Origin: Pelagophyceae sp. CCMP2097
Lineage: Eukaryota; Sar; Pelagophyceae
NCBI GenBank assembly: GCA_026770575.1
Contig: MU657209.1
Span: 261,574 to 325,573 of the forward strand
Length of the DNA: 64,000 bases
Direction: 5' to 3'
The notes below the pieces were generated by a model. It did no database searches and was not told where the DNA came from. It saw only the letters and a list, made by a program, of their open reading frames with translations. Positions 9,876 to 19,619 of the stretch are shown piece by piece (the stretch's first letter is position 1; the number at the start of each line of letters is the position of its first letter). The position numbers were made by a program, and so were the translations under genes.

Positions 9876-11052
9876 CGTGGAGGGCTCGAACACCTCTGTC
9901 GTGACTATTTTCACGACTTGGCAGGTCGTGGTTAGTGGAGTCGCTGAAAATGGCTGCAAGTGGCGCCCTTTTGGACGGACGCCGGCGCACCCTGCCAGTG
10001 GGACGTGGACCGTACCAGGTGCGTGTAGCGCCAGCGCCGTCGTGCGCTTCTTCAGCATATGTTTTAGCGAAAGGAGACGTCGACCCCGGCGCACGCCACG
10101 AGACGTCGTCGCGACGCCACTCGCAAGGAACCCAGCCCGCAGAGACGGCAGCAGGTTGTGCGAAGGAAGAGGTTCCCGGCCTCCAAAAGGGCCCTCCATT
10201 GGTTGCCTTTGGCGCTGTCCAGAAGTTCCGCAAGCTCGCGGCGACGACGGGCGCCCCATCCGGTTCCTGGGCCGGGCTCCGGCGGTCGGGCGCGGTCAGG
10301 CGCGCTGGACGTTATACCACGCCCTCGAACGCCAGCTTGGACATACGCATCCAACGACGTCGCCTCTGCGGCCTCTGCGGGACATGCTGCGGCAGCGCAC
10401 CTTCGCCGAATCACGCCGACGCAACGAGTCGATGCACCAGCCCGGACGGCGGCGGCGGCGCCACGGCGCGGACGGCCGCGCGCAGCGGCGAGCACATGGG
10501 CCGCCACCGCGGCGAGACGTGCGGCGGCTCGACATTCGACGCCGCGCCGTGCGGCACCGCGCCGCGTGCCGCCGCGCCGCCGGCCGCGCGGGGCGCGGGC
10601 GGCGGCGGCGGCCAGCGGCGGCCCCGCGCAAATGTATGGCAGCATCTTCTTGCAGGGTGGCGGCGCGGCGAGCGGTATGTGGACTGGCGCGGCTCAAAGG
10701 GTCTTCGGACAGTCGCCCTCTCGGCGGGCCTCCTTGGCGGCGGCCACGGCCGCGGCCCTCGCAAGCAGGCGCTATTGCAGCGCCGCGGCACCTCCGCTGA
10801 TGCCGTCTCCCGTCGTGGATCGCATAGGCCTCGTCGGAGAGCGACAAGAGGGTATGGTCACTCGAGTCACTCAAACGAAGACGAGTCGAACCCAGACGCC
10901 TCTCGATGCGCCTGCGGAGTTCCCGAGGACGGAGGTGCATCTACATGAGCCTGTCCCGCGTGGCCGAGGCGGGAGTCGCAGCGGCCGAGGCCGACCGCAA
11001 GGTCGTTCTTGTCGCTGATTTCGATTGAGCTTCTTCCTGATCAGCGGCAGGG
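9876..11052. other. GC-rich region without a confident gene
   Basis: This 1.18-kb gap lies between the divergent starts of RidA (minus) and the DEAD-box helicase (plus). Several long ORFs cross it on both strands, but all are Arg/Ala/Pro-rich and look like shadows of GC-rich DNA. The least unlikely coding piece is on the plus strand at about 10630-10890 (MYGSIFLQGGGAASGMWTG and onward). It has no recognisable domain, and I do not call it. The central part is rich in CGCCG runs. Confidence 0.35.
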
Positions 11053-13190
11053 ATGGCGCGGCCCTCGGCGGCCCTCGGCGCCTGCGCGCTGTGCCTGCTG
11101 GCGTCAGTGCACGCCCTCGTGGCGCCGCGCGGGCTCGCGGCATCGCGGGGCCTGCGCCTTTCGGCGGCGCCGGGCGGGGCCGGTTCCACCTTTGTGAGCC
11201 AGAAGAGCTGGGTCGACGTCGGCGCGTCGGCGGAGCTCATCGCCGGCGCGGCGCTCTGCGGCGCCGGCGCGGCGCCGACGAAGATCCAGGCCATGTCCTA
11301 CCAGGCCCTACTCGCTGGGAAGTGCGTGCCTCCGTGGATACGTCAGGCTTATAGACGGAGGCCCCGCGCGCCGCCGGTCACTCTTGCGGCAGGCACGTCG
11401 TGCTGGCGGAGCAGACGGGGTCCGGGAAGACGCTGGGCTACCTGCTGCCGCTGATGCAGCGGCTGCGCGACCGCGAGCGGGCACGGGGCTCGACGAAAGA
11501 GGGCCGCGCGCAGCAGCAAGACGACGCTGCCGGCTGCCGGCCGCAGGTCCTCGTGCTCGCGCCCACGGCGGAGCTGGCGCAGCAGGTCGCGGGCGTCTGC
11601 CGCGCCCTGACAAAGGCCGCGCCGCTGCGCGTGAGCTCTGCGCGACGATCCGTCCGCCGCACGACGGGGCGCCATCGCAGGTGCGCTGCGTCACCGGCGA
11701 CGGCGGCGGCGACAAGCGCGACGCCGCGCGCTTCCTCAAGCGTAGCGGTGCGTGCCCTTGCTTTTCCCCACAGCCTCATGCGAGCGTTGCCGACGTAGGC
11801 TGCGACATCCTCGTCGCGACGCCGGGCCGGCTCATCGAGATGGTGCGCACTAAGGCCGTCGAGCTGACGGACGTCTCTGACGTGGTGCTCGACGAGGTGG
11901 ACGTCCTCGCTCTGGACGGCGACGAGTCGCTCCGGCCGGTGCGTCCATCCGTCCATCTGTCTGTCCGTCCGCGGCCGACGCAGGCCGGGCGGCGCCCGCG
12001 CCTTGCTGCGGCACTCCTGCGTCCCTCGGTGCCCGATGGGCGACCGCAGGTCTTCTCGTCCGTGTCGACGACAGCGCGCTTCGTGTTCGTCACAGCGACA
12101 CTTCCGCAAGCCGTCGAGCAGCAGCTCAAAAAAGAGTTCGGCGACATCAAGACGTGCAAGGGGCCCGGCCTCCACCGCGTGTGAGCTGACGATGCCGCCG
12201 GAGCGTCCGTCGCGAGGGACAGTCGTCGAAATTGTCGGAGGATCCGACTTTCCCATGGTCGGAGGATCCGACTTTCCCTCCCAGGCCGCCGCGCCTCGTG
12301 GTCCAGCTCGTCGACTGCAGCATCCGGTCCTACGAGCTGGACAGCAGACCAGTACGACGGAGGCCGTCGGCAGGCGAGTGCACGCCGCGCGGCGGGGGGC
12401 TTTGCGATGACATATTCATCGGACGTGAGTGGGCGTAGGCGACGCTGCGAAGAAGGACGACGAGGACGCGTGGGACGGCGAGGACGAGGAGGACGAGGAG
12501 GAAGACGACCGGCGGCCGCAGACCAACAAGCGGAGCTTCAACGGCCGGGTCGACTGGCGCCTGAAGCGTTCCGAGCAGCGCTTCTCCGGCACGCGCCGCC
12601 AACAGCCGCGCGGCGAGCCCGCCGCGGCCAAGGCGGCGCCAGCGGCTCTGATCTTCGAGAAGAAGAAGGACGCTTTACTCCAGGCCCTGCGCCTCGGCCG
12701 GCCGCCGACGGGCGTCGGCTTGGACGCGCAGGCGCAGCGCAAGCTGGCCGTGCCCAAGCGCACTTTAGTCTTTTGTAATACCATCGAGTCGTGCCGCTCC
12801 GTGGAAAACGCGTTGGTGCGCACGGACCGCAAGGAGGAGGAGCGCACCGTGCTCCCCTACCACTCGGCGCTGCCCTACGACAGGCGCGAGGCCTCGTACG
12901 CCCAGTTCATCGCCGACGGCAGCGACACGCCCCTTACCCTCGTCTGCACGGACCGCGCGTCTAGAGGCGTCGACTTCGGCGCCCTCGCCGTCGACCACGT
13001 CGTCCTCTTCGACTGGCCCCGAGACCCCTCGGAGTTCCTCAGACGCCTCGGCCGCACGGCGAGAGCGGGCCGCGCGGGTTACGCCACGCTCCTCGTCGCG
13101 GGCAAGAACCTGCCGCTCGCGCACAAGATCGTCGAGGCCGCCAACACGGGCACACCCCTCGACACCGTCATCGTCTCGCCGCAAGACTGA
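11053..13190 (+). CDS. DEAD-box RNA helicase, organelle-targeted (plant RH39-like)
   Basis: ATP-dependent RNA helicase. Exons: 11053-11321, 11393-11630, 11681-11747, 11799-11938, 12050-12180, 12285 to about 12351, and about 12439-13190; the last junction is not resolved in phase. The leader MARPSAALGACALCLLASVHALVAPRG looks like a signal peptide followed by a plastid-transit region. Motifs: Q-type PTKIQAMSYQALLAGK, motif I AEQTGSGKT, Ia PTAELA, Ib ATPGRL, II LDEVD (DEVD instead of DEAD), III TATLP, then RTLVFCNTIESCRSVENAL, V TDRASRGVDF and VI LGRTARAGRAG. An acidic, Lys/Arg-rich insertion precedes the C-terminal domain. The C-terminal half resembles plastid DEAD helicases of rRNA maturation. 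The intron at 12181-12284 contains a duplicated segment of about 24 bp. Confidence 0.88.
12234..12280 (+). repeat. intronic tandem duplication, about 24 bp
   Basis: Within the intron 12181-12284 of the helicase gene, GTCGGAGGATCCGACTTTCC occurs twice in direct orientation with a period of about 24 bp. Each copy contains the palindromic GGATCC core. It lies just before the CCCAG acceptor. Confidence 0.75.
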
Positions 13191-13318
13191 CGCACCTTAA
13201 TAAGACCAACCCATGCCCAGACCTTGGTCGAAAAGGCAACGATCTCGCGAGAGTAGAACGAGGGCCCCGAGCGAGGCCCACTGCCGCGAGTCGAGGGGCA
13301 TGATTGATATTAGAGACC

Positions 13319-13919
13319 TCATCCGAGTGCGAAATTCCAGAGTCGCGCCGTCTTGTCAATGATGCCAGTGCTCGCCGTGACGACGCGCTCGCCTTCGGGA
13401 GAGACCGCGCAGCTCCAAAAAGCGGGTGAGCCCCAAGAGTGTTGTCCGCAGCGCGCCCGTCTCGGCGTCCCAGACCCGCGCCGTCTTGTCGAAGCTCGCC
13501 GTCACGACGCTCTTGCCGTCGGGCGAGAACGCGCAGCTCCTGATGCCGCTGGTGAGCCCCACGAGCGTTTTCTGCAGCTCGCCCGTCTCGGCGTCCCAGA
13601 CCCGCGCCGTCCCGTCGCCGCTCGCCGTCACGATGCGCTTGCCGTCGGGCGAGAACGCGCAGCTCCTGATGGCCGGCTGGTGCACTCCGCGAAGATTGCG
13701 GTGCCCTTCAGAATTTTGTCCTGCGAGATGAGCCTGCGCGCCGCCAGCGCCACGGCTCGCGCATCGCGAGCTCGCTTCGTCACGAGGAGCCGCTTTGTTG
13801 ATGCCGCCGCCTGCCGAGGGATGATCGGGAGTGAACACGGCGCCCTGCTCGACCGCGAGTATTTTTGCAGAGGAGTCGCCCGGCCGCATCTTCAGGCTCC
13901 GCGGAGCACACGACCACAC
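13319..13919 (-). pseudogene. WD40-repeat gene remnant with frameshift
   Basis: The minus-strand frame encodes two well-formed WD40 blades (AIRSCAFSPDGKRIVTASGD, then GTARVWDAETGELQKTLVG; and IRSCAFSPDGKSVVTASFD, then KTARVWDAETGALRTTLLG). The third blade switches frame at an A/T homopolymer (plus-strand A run 13417-13421). In the shifted frame it resumes as FWSCAVSPEGERVVTAS, then DKTARLWNFALG and a stop at 13319-13321. The frame before the blades has no start-like context and no recognisable domain. I read it as a decayed fragment of a larger WD40 gene; a single-base assembly error is the alternative. Three blades cannot make a complete propeller. Confidence 0.65.
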
Positions 13920-14034
13920 GCTGGTGCTCCGGCTCGTCGAGTGCCTCGAGCTAGCTCAGCCTTAGGTTGCTAAAAAAAGTTCGCCTTGCACAAAGAACAT
14001 CATTGAAATAACCGAGCGATCGCCAAAATCGTGC

Positions 14035-14046
14035 CACGTGACGTGA
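14035..14046. promoter_or_regulatory. G-box/TGACGT-type element
   Basis: CACGTGACGTGA lies about 95 bp upstream of the ATG at 14132. It combines a palindromic G-box (CACGTG) with an overlapping TGACGT core, both typical binding sites of plant/algal bZIP factors. Assignment as a promoter element is by pattern only. Confidence 0.35.
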
Positions 14047-14131
14047 TCGTCGAGCGTCGCTCCCCTGGCGTTGGCGGCCCCAAACCCACAAGCAACCCCC
14101 CAACCCACACTCACACTACCCCCCACCCGCA

Positions 14132-14542
14132 ATGCTCCGCGCGGTGCTGCGCTGCGCGCTGGCGGTGGCCACAACAAACGCGCTCGTTTCGCACAGCGCG
14201 CTCGGCGCGTTGCAGCGTTGCGGCGTGGCGGCGCCGCGGTTCGATGCTACGGCGCCGACGCCCGCGGAGGCGTCGCTCGTGGGCAAGGAGCTTCGCGTCA
14301 ACGCCGTCCAGCTGACACGGTCGGGCGAGCTGCGGCACGCGCTGCTCAAGTGCTACCAGGAGGCTGGCGATCCGTACGGCGTGCCCGCGGACTACGCTCT
14401 CACGCACGGCGACCGCGTCAAGTGCACGGCCTACGCCGACTTCGCCGGCCAGACCTGGGTGCAGCACGAGGTCGTCGAGTCGCTGCAGGGCTGCATTCAG
14501 TCGGGACGCGCGCCGCAAACGGAGCCCTACTTGGCGTGGTAG
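14132..14542 (+). CDS. small protein with N-terminal leader, unknown function
   Basis: Single ORF of 136 aa. The first about 20 residues (MLRAVLRCALAVATTNALVS) are hydrophobic after two arginines and look like a signal peptide or plastid presequence. The mature part is well mixed in composition with a compact hydrophobic pattern: LRVNAVQLTRSGELRHALLK, then YALTHGDRVKCTAYADFAGQ, then WVQHEVVESLQGCIQSGR. Such balanced composition is unlike the Arg-rich shadow ORFs and supports coding. No family recognised. Confidence 0.6.
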   Translation: MLRAVLRCALAVATTNALVSHSALGALQRCGVAAPRFDATAPTPAEASLVGKELRVNAVQLTRSGELRHALLKCYQEAGDPYGVPADYALTHGDRVKCTAYADFAGQTWVQHEVVESLQGCIQSGRAPQTEPYLAW

Positions 14543-15520
14543 CCTCCCGGCGCCGCTCTTGGAAACCCGCAGACGACACGCGCAGAGCTGAAAGAGGCGG
14601 GGCGCCGAGATGCAAACGACGAGGGGTCCTGGGTCCGAAAGGCACGATGCGCCCGTCGCCGGTCCTTTCAGAGGTCCCGCGACGGCGCGAGGCCCTCGAC
14701 GGCCCTCTACTGCGCCTCCGACGCCCGTCACCGGTCCGCCCGCGGCCCCGCGACGGCGCGGCCGAGTCCTCGACGGACCCTCGACTCGACGGCCAACGGC
14801 GACGGACCCTCGACATCTGGGACCGCTGCCGATTCTCCGACGCACCTCGAGGGCCCTGAAGAGCCCTCGGAAAAAATCTTTGGAGGCGGTGACCCCACGT
14901 CGAGAGTGCGACAGCACCAGCGAGGGCCTCGGCCGTGATACAATCTTACATCCGTCTGTTCCGCAACAGGTCCCCGCGCGACCTCGTGGGCCACCGCTGG
15001 CTTATCGACTGGCCCATCGACAACTAAACGGAACGCGCCGTGCGTCCAGCGCGAAGAGGCAAAGACAAGCCGACTGCCTCCATGCACATACTGTGGAATC
15101 GAACGTGTTATAATCAATTGTTATAATCAGTTTTTTTTTGTCTTGTGGAGTGGGAGTTTTGAGTTCGGTGGTTGTTGTCGGTGTCGATCGGCATGCGCGG
15201 GCCTAGGATGTTTGGACAATCAATCCGCGTGTTCACATGGGTGGTAACAATCGGTCAGAGACGTCCATCTTTTGCTCTGGCGTGATTTTATTAACAAAAA
15301 GCGACGAATAGAATCCGCTGAACGTTGTTGGTGCACGCTTGCATGATGAAGAGGTGGCAGTCAAGGAAAGGACGCCGCTGCGGTACGTTGCTGCGCACTT
15401 TACGTGGGAACGACGTCGAGCGCGCGCCGTCTCTCAGTACCTAAATTCGAGTTGGCTCAACACTTTGTGCATAGAGACGAGCCTCATCGCAGCCGCGAGG
15501 TGGACGGCGCGCCGGACATT
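14543..15520. other. non-coding region
   Basis: About 1 kb with no convincing gene. The part 14600-14900 consists of irregular short repeats of CCCTCGACGG-like words. From about 15110 the composition changes to AT-richer sequence with a poly-T run near 15130-15140. ORFs in both strands lack protein character. Confidence 0.4.
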
Positions 15521-15619
15521 CCCTCATACGGTAATTCCAATAAAATGCATTCAGCACGGTGAACACGGGGGCAAACCCGCTCTAAGTTTGGTGCCAGCAT
15601 GGGTTTATAATCACTAGGA
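15521..15619. repeat. approx. 95-bp direct repeat, copy 1
   Basis: The segment beginning CCCTCATACGGTAATTCC and ending TTATAATCACTAGGA recurs at 15817-15910 and 16141-16235 without visible differences over the shared part. Copies 1 and 2 are 296 bp apart. Confidence 0.9.
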
Positions 15620-15816
15620 GTGGGCGATCGACTCTTTCACAGACAAACGCGGTGCAAAAGACGCCGGGATGTACCGAGCACGGCCACCGATGACCTCTAT
15701 GCTTGCCGTCGGTCGTTCCCTCGGACGAGTCGAGAGTTTTGCTCGGCGCCGCCTAGTTGGAAGAGTTATGTACCAGCACCAGAGGACGCGGCCCTGTCTC
15801 CGTGACGACCTGCCAT

Positions 15817-15910
15817 CCCTCATACGGTAATTCCAATAAAATGCATTCAGCACGGTGAACACGGGGGCAAACCCGCTCTAAGTTTGGTGCCAGCATGGGT
15901 TTATAATCAC
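15817..15910. repeat. approx. 95-bp direct repeat, copy 2 (ends at gap)
   Basis: Second copy of the repeat. It runs into the N run after TTATAATCAC, so its 3' edge is not visible. Confidence 0.9.
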
Positions 15911-16140
15911 NNNNNNNNNNNNNNNNNNNNNNNNNNNNNNNNNNNNNNNNNNNNNNNNNNNNNNNNNNNNNNNNNNNNNNNNNNNNNNNNNNNNNNNNNN
16001 NNNNNNNNNNNNNNNNNNNNNNNNNNNNNNNNNNNNNNNNNNNNNNNNNNNNNNNNNNNNNNNNNNNNNNNNNNNNNNNNNNNNNNNNNNNNNNNNNNNN
16101 NNNNNNNNNNNNNNNNNNNNNNNNNNNNNNNNNNNNNNNN
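15911..16140. other. assembly gap (230 N)
   Basis: 230 undetermined bases lie between copy 2 and copy 3 of the direct repeat. The flanking identity suggests that a tandem array was collapsed or could not be resolved. The true length may differ. Confidence 0.95.
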
Positions 16141-16235
16141 CATACGGTAATTCCAATAAAATGCATTCAGCACGGTGAACACGGGGGCAAACCCGCTCTA
16201 AGTTTGGTGCCAGCATGGGTTTATAATCACTAGGA
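16141..16235. repeat. approx. 95-bp direct repeat, copy 3
   Basis: Third copy, starting directly after the N run and ending in CACTAGGA like copy 1. Beyond it the sequence diverges from the sequence following copy 1. Confidence 0.9.
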
Positions 16236-16552
16236 TGGCACGCGTGCGACCCCGCAGGGGTGAGCGACGTACCTTCAGCGGCGCGTGGACGCCTCGTGTG
16301 GCCCGCACGACAGCAGGTCGCGTCCAGGCAAACTTCTCGCGACTGCCGAGGCTTAGCGAGTTGGCGACATTGGGGCGGATCCGAGACAGCGAGTTTTTTT
16401 TCGAATTCGGGCGGACGAGTCCGCGGTCATTAAAAGCCCTCGAGGGTGGGTGGAGTCGGCCCGTCGGACTGCCTCGCTCTGTCGATAGGACTCTGGCGGG
16501 GACATCGTCCGAGCACCGGGGAATGTAGTCTGCACTCAGGATCCCCAGTATA
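16236..16552. other. non-coding flank
   Basis: 317 bp between the repeat region and the 3' end of the minus-strand unknown gene. No convincing ORF or element. Confidence 0.4.
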
Positions 16553-19140
16553 TTACTTAGGAGTTGCTCCTCGGAGCACCACGGCGATCACGGGCCGCGC
16601 CGCGGGCCTCGAGCTCGCGGGCCTCGAGCTCGCGGGCCGGCTGGCCGCCCTGGGCGTGGCGGGGCGGAGGTCGAACGGCGGCGCGGCGGGGCGGAGGTCG
16701 AACGGCGGCGCCGCGGGAGACCGCCGTGGCGGCGACTGCGCCCGCGGCGCGGCGTACGACTGCACCGCCGCGTTGTTCGCGCCGAAGACCGCGTCGCACT
16801 GCCTGCGGAAGTGCAGGCGCTGAATCTGCTTGGCGCGCCTAGCGAGCGACGGCGCGGTCCGCTTCGGACGCGCGGCAGCCGCTCCCTTCGAACGCTCCCT
16901 TCGAACGCTCCTTTCGAATGCTCCTTTCCAAGGCTCGACGGTGCGACGCTCCACTGCGCCGGCCGCGAAGGACGCGGCGGCGCACGGGCCCGCGGACTTG
17001 CTGCCGTGCACGGGCCCCGTGGGGGGCGTCTTTTCGTCGTCGGCGGGCGCCGTCTTTGGCTTAGTCGCCCTGCCTGAGCTCGTCGCAGGCCGGCGGCGCG
17101 CGAACGTCGGCCGGCTCGGCGGTCTCGCGGCGGCGTCGGTCCGCGCCTCGAATTGGGCCGCTTCGCACCAGAGGAGATAGATTCGGTTCGCGGCGTCAAG
17201 TTTGAAGACGAGGGAGAGCCGCGTCGGCCGACGCCGCGTCGCGCGCTGCACGCGCCACCGCACCAGCGCCGCCGCCGTCGCCAGCGCGTCGACGAGCCAC
17301 GGCGCCTCTCGAGGCCATCCCGCACTGCCGCACAGCGCCTCGGCGTCTGCCGCCGCCTCGGGTCGGTCGTCGGTGTGCGCCGGCGCCGTGTCGTCGAACG
17401 TCGGCGCCGGCACGCGGTGGATGGCGACGAGGCCGTCGTTCGCGCGGTCCCAGACGACGCGCAGGTGCCACCGGTCGTTGCCGGCGCCGCCGCGCGGCGG
17501 AACCCAGGCCTGGAGCAGCGCCGGCGGGCCCGGCTGCCTCGCCCAGCCGCTCGCGGCCGAGGCCAGGCCGTCGCCCGAGCCGCCGCGATACGACATCGCC
17601 GCGACCTGGTCCGTGTCGAGGCACCGTGCCACGCACCCGCCGTCGAACCAGCGCACCTCGACGGCGGCGGGCGTCCGCACGCGCGCCGCGCCCTTGAACC
17701 GGGGCGACCTATCGCAAAAAGAGCGTGAAGAGTCGTCCACACGACCCTCGCATGGACGCACGGCGCGGCCAGCTCGGTGTTGTCGTGGACCGTCAGGAGA
17801 GCCGCGTGTTTCTTCGCCTTTAAGGGCCTCGCCGTCGACGCCAGCCCGAGGTAGACCGCCGCCGTCGCGTCGACGACGGCCGACCGCAGGCTCGCCGTCC
17901 CGTCGGGCGACGCGGCCGAGCCAAAGGCGACGAAGTCGTCGCTCTCCGCAAAGACGTCTTCCTTCTTCATCCGGGCGACGCGGCCGGGCGCGACGAAGAG
18001 GCCTCGCCGCGCGGGCGCGTGCGACATGGCCGCGGCGCGGAACCGCTGCGGCGCGCGGGCGCGCACGACGGTCTCGGGCATGCGCACGTCGGCGTTTTTC
18101 GTCTTTGACGCCTCGCCAAGCCAGGGCGACCGGGAGTCCGGGTCCGAGGCGTCTTCCGAATCGTCGGCCTCTGGCGGTTGCAGCGTCGCGGCGAGGAAGG
18201 CCGGGTGAACGTCGACGAGGCTCGCCGCCCCAACGGCGGGCGTCGAAACGCGCGGCGGTCGACGCGCGGCCGCCGCGACGTGCGCCGCCGCCGCCGCCGC
18301 GACGTGCGCCGCCACCGACGCCGCCGCGAGGTGCTGCACGGTGCCCGCCGTCGCGCGCCGCGCGACGGTGCTTGCCAGCGCCGCCTCCGCCTCTGGGAGC
18401 GTCCGCGGCACCACCTCTGGGGGTGTCCGCGGCTTCGCCGCTGGGAGCGTCCGCGCGCGGCGGACGACGGCGGCCTCGGACGCCACCGGCACGGTAGCAG
18501 GAGCGAACCGCGCGGACGCCGCGAGGGACCGCGCGTGCGCGGCGCGGCGGGCCTCGGAGGCCGCCGCCTTCGCCGGCACGGCGGCCAGCACGGCGGCCAG
18601 CGCGCTGGCCGGCTTCCGCGCAGACGCCGGGGGGGTTCGCCGCGTCGTCGCTGGGAGGGACTTGGCTCGCATGGGGCGGCGGACGACGATGGCCTCGGAG
18701 GCCGCCGCCTTGACCGGCAATGCAGCCGGCCCGAGCCGTGCCGGCGGGACCACGACGGTCTTCGCCGCCCGGGTGATGGCAGCTGAGGACGGCGGCCGCG
18801 GGGTGACCGGCGCCGCCGCGCTCGGCGCGGGCGGTCGGCTCGCGGCATCCGCGGCCAGCCCGAGCGTGGTGAGCGGTAACGCCTCTGGAGGTGCCCAGCT
18901 CCGATCGTCCGACGGGACAGCCGCCGCCGCCCCGTAAAGCGAAAATTCAAACGAGGGCGCCGCCGCCGGCACAACCGACGGCTCTTTGCACGGAGATGCC
19001 GCGTGGGGTGCCACCGCCGGCGCCTGTGCCTCCTCGTACAAAGATTCCACCGAGGGCGCCCGCGGCGCAGGCGCCTCGCCTCGCAGCCACGAGCGAGATG
19101 CCACGGAGGGCGCCGGCGCTGGCGCCCCTGCGCCCCGCAT
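16553..19140 (-). CDS. large Ala/Pro-rich protein of unknown function
   Basis: Two exons on the minus strand, 19140-17762 and 17708-16553, joined by a 53-bp intron (GTGCGTCC donor, GATAG acceptor) in phase 2, give 844 aa. Residues 1-340 are low-complexity Ala/Pro/Arg sequence. The conserved-looking core begins near KKEDVFAESDDFVAFGSAAS. It includes ATAAVYLGLASTARPLKAKK and, across the junction, FKGAARVRTPAAVEVRWFDG, then WHLRVVWDRANDGLVAIHRV and LSLVFKLDAANRIYLLWCEA. The tail is basic and contains a repeated FDLRPA element. I do not recognise the family. The closing FKLDAANRIYLLWC block looks like a beta-rich ligand or protein-binding domain, but this is only an impression. Confidence 0.65.
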
Positions 19141-19619
19141 CCTCGTCCGTGCGTATGGAGCTCGTTCGACGCTGCTGGGGAGCCGTGCCCTCGCGGCCCA
19201 GGCTTCGTGGTGCCGGCTCGACCCGCGAGATCTATAGAGCTCGAAGTGTCGGATGAATCGGAGCGCCGTTTCGGATTATCGCCAAACGGGGTCATTCTGA
19301 AAAGACTTAATTACAATTGTAGAAAAAAATGAGCTCCAACTTGAACGCGGCGCCAGTCTTCGAACGTCACGTCCAAGTGACGTTAAACGGCGGCAAGCTT
19401 TATTCGAAGCACATAATGGCGTGATTTCTCCTCAAGACTCTCAATCGGCCCATCGGTGAAGCTGCGAACCTCCCCCTGAGCCCGGCGTGAACGCGAGCGT
19501 CTTGAGATGGAATTGTTGCCTGTGAGCGCTTGCAAAGGAGCCTGCTCCGCGACGTTGCCAAATCCTTCATTTTGGCGACTACGGTTGTAACGCGGCGGAC
19601 CGCGAAGTCCCGAGCAAGC
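19141..19619. other. divergent promoter region
   Basis: 479 bp between the minus-strand unknown gene (start 19140) and the plus-strand NME7-like gene (start 19620). It is AT-richer than the flanking genes. It contains the TGACGT inverted repeat listed separately and an A-run at 19322-19328. Confidence 0.45.
19363..19384. promoter_or_regulatory. AACGTCAC/GTGACGTT inverted repeat (bZIP-like)
   Basis: Perfect 8-bp arms AACGTCAC and GTGACGTT are separated by six bases (GTCCAA), in the divergent intergenic region. Each arm holds a TGACGT core of the CREB/TGA type. It could serve either gene. Pattern-based only. Confidence 0.35.

Noticed and set aside
9935..11018. Several 200-340-codon ORFs on both strands between RidA and the helicase
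   Set aside because: Overlapping, Arg/Ala/Pro-rich and without recognisable domains; no plausible splice chain found.
15525..15560. Resemblance of CGGTAATTCCAATAAAATG in the repeat to the 18S rRNA GGTAATTCCAGCTCCAATAG region
   Set aside because: Only about ten bases agree in a row and the context differs; no other rRNA sequence is nearby.
15753..16216. ORFs crossing the N run
   Set aside because: They are open only because N codons are not stops; the flanking repeats have no protein character.
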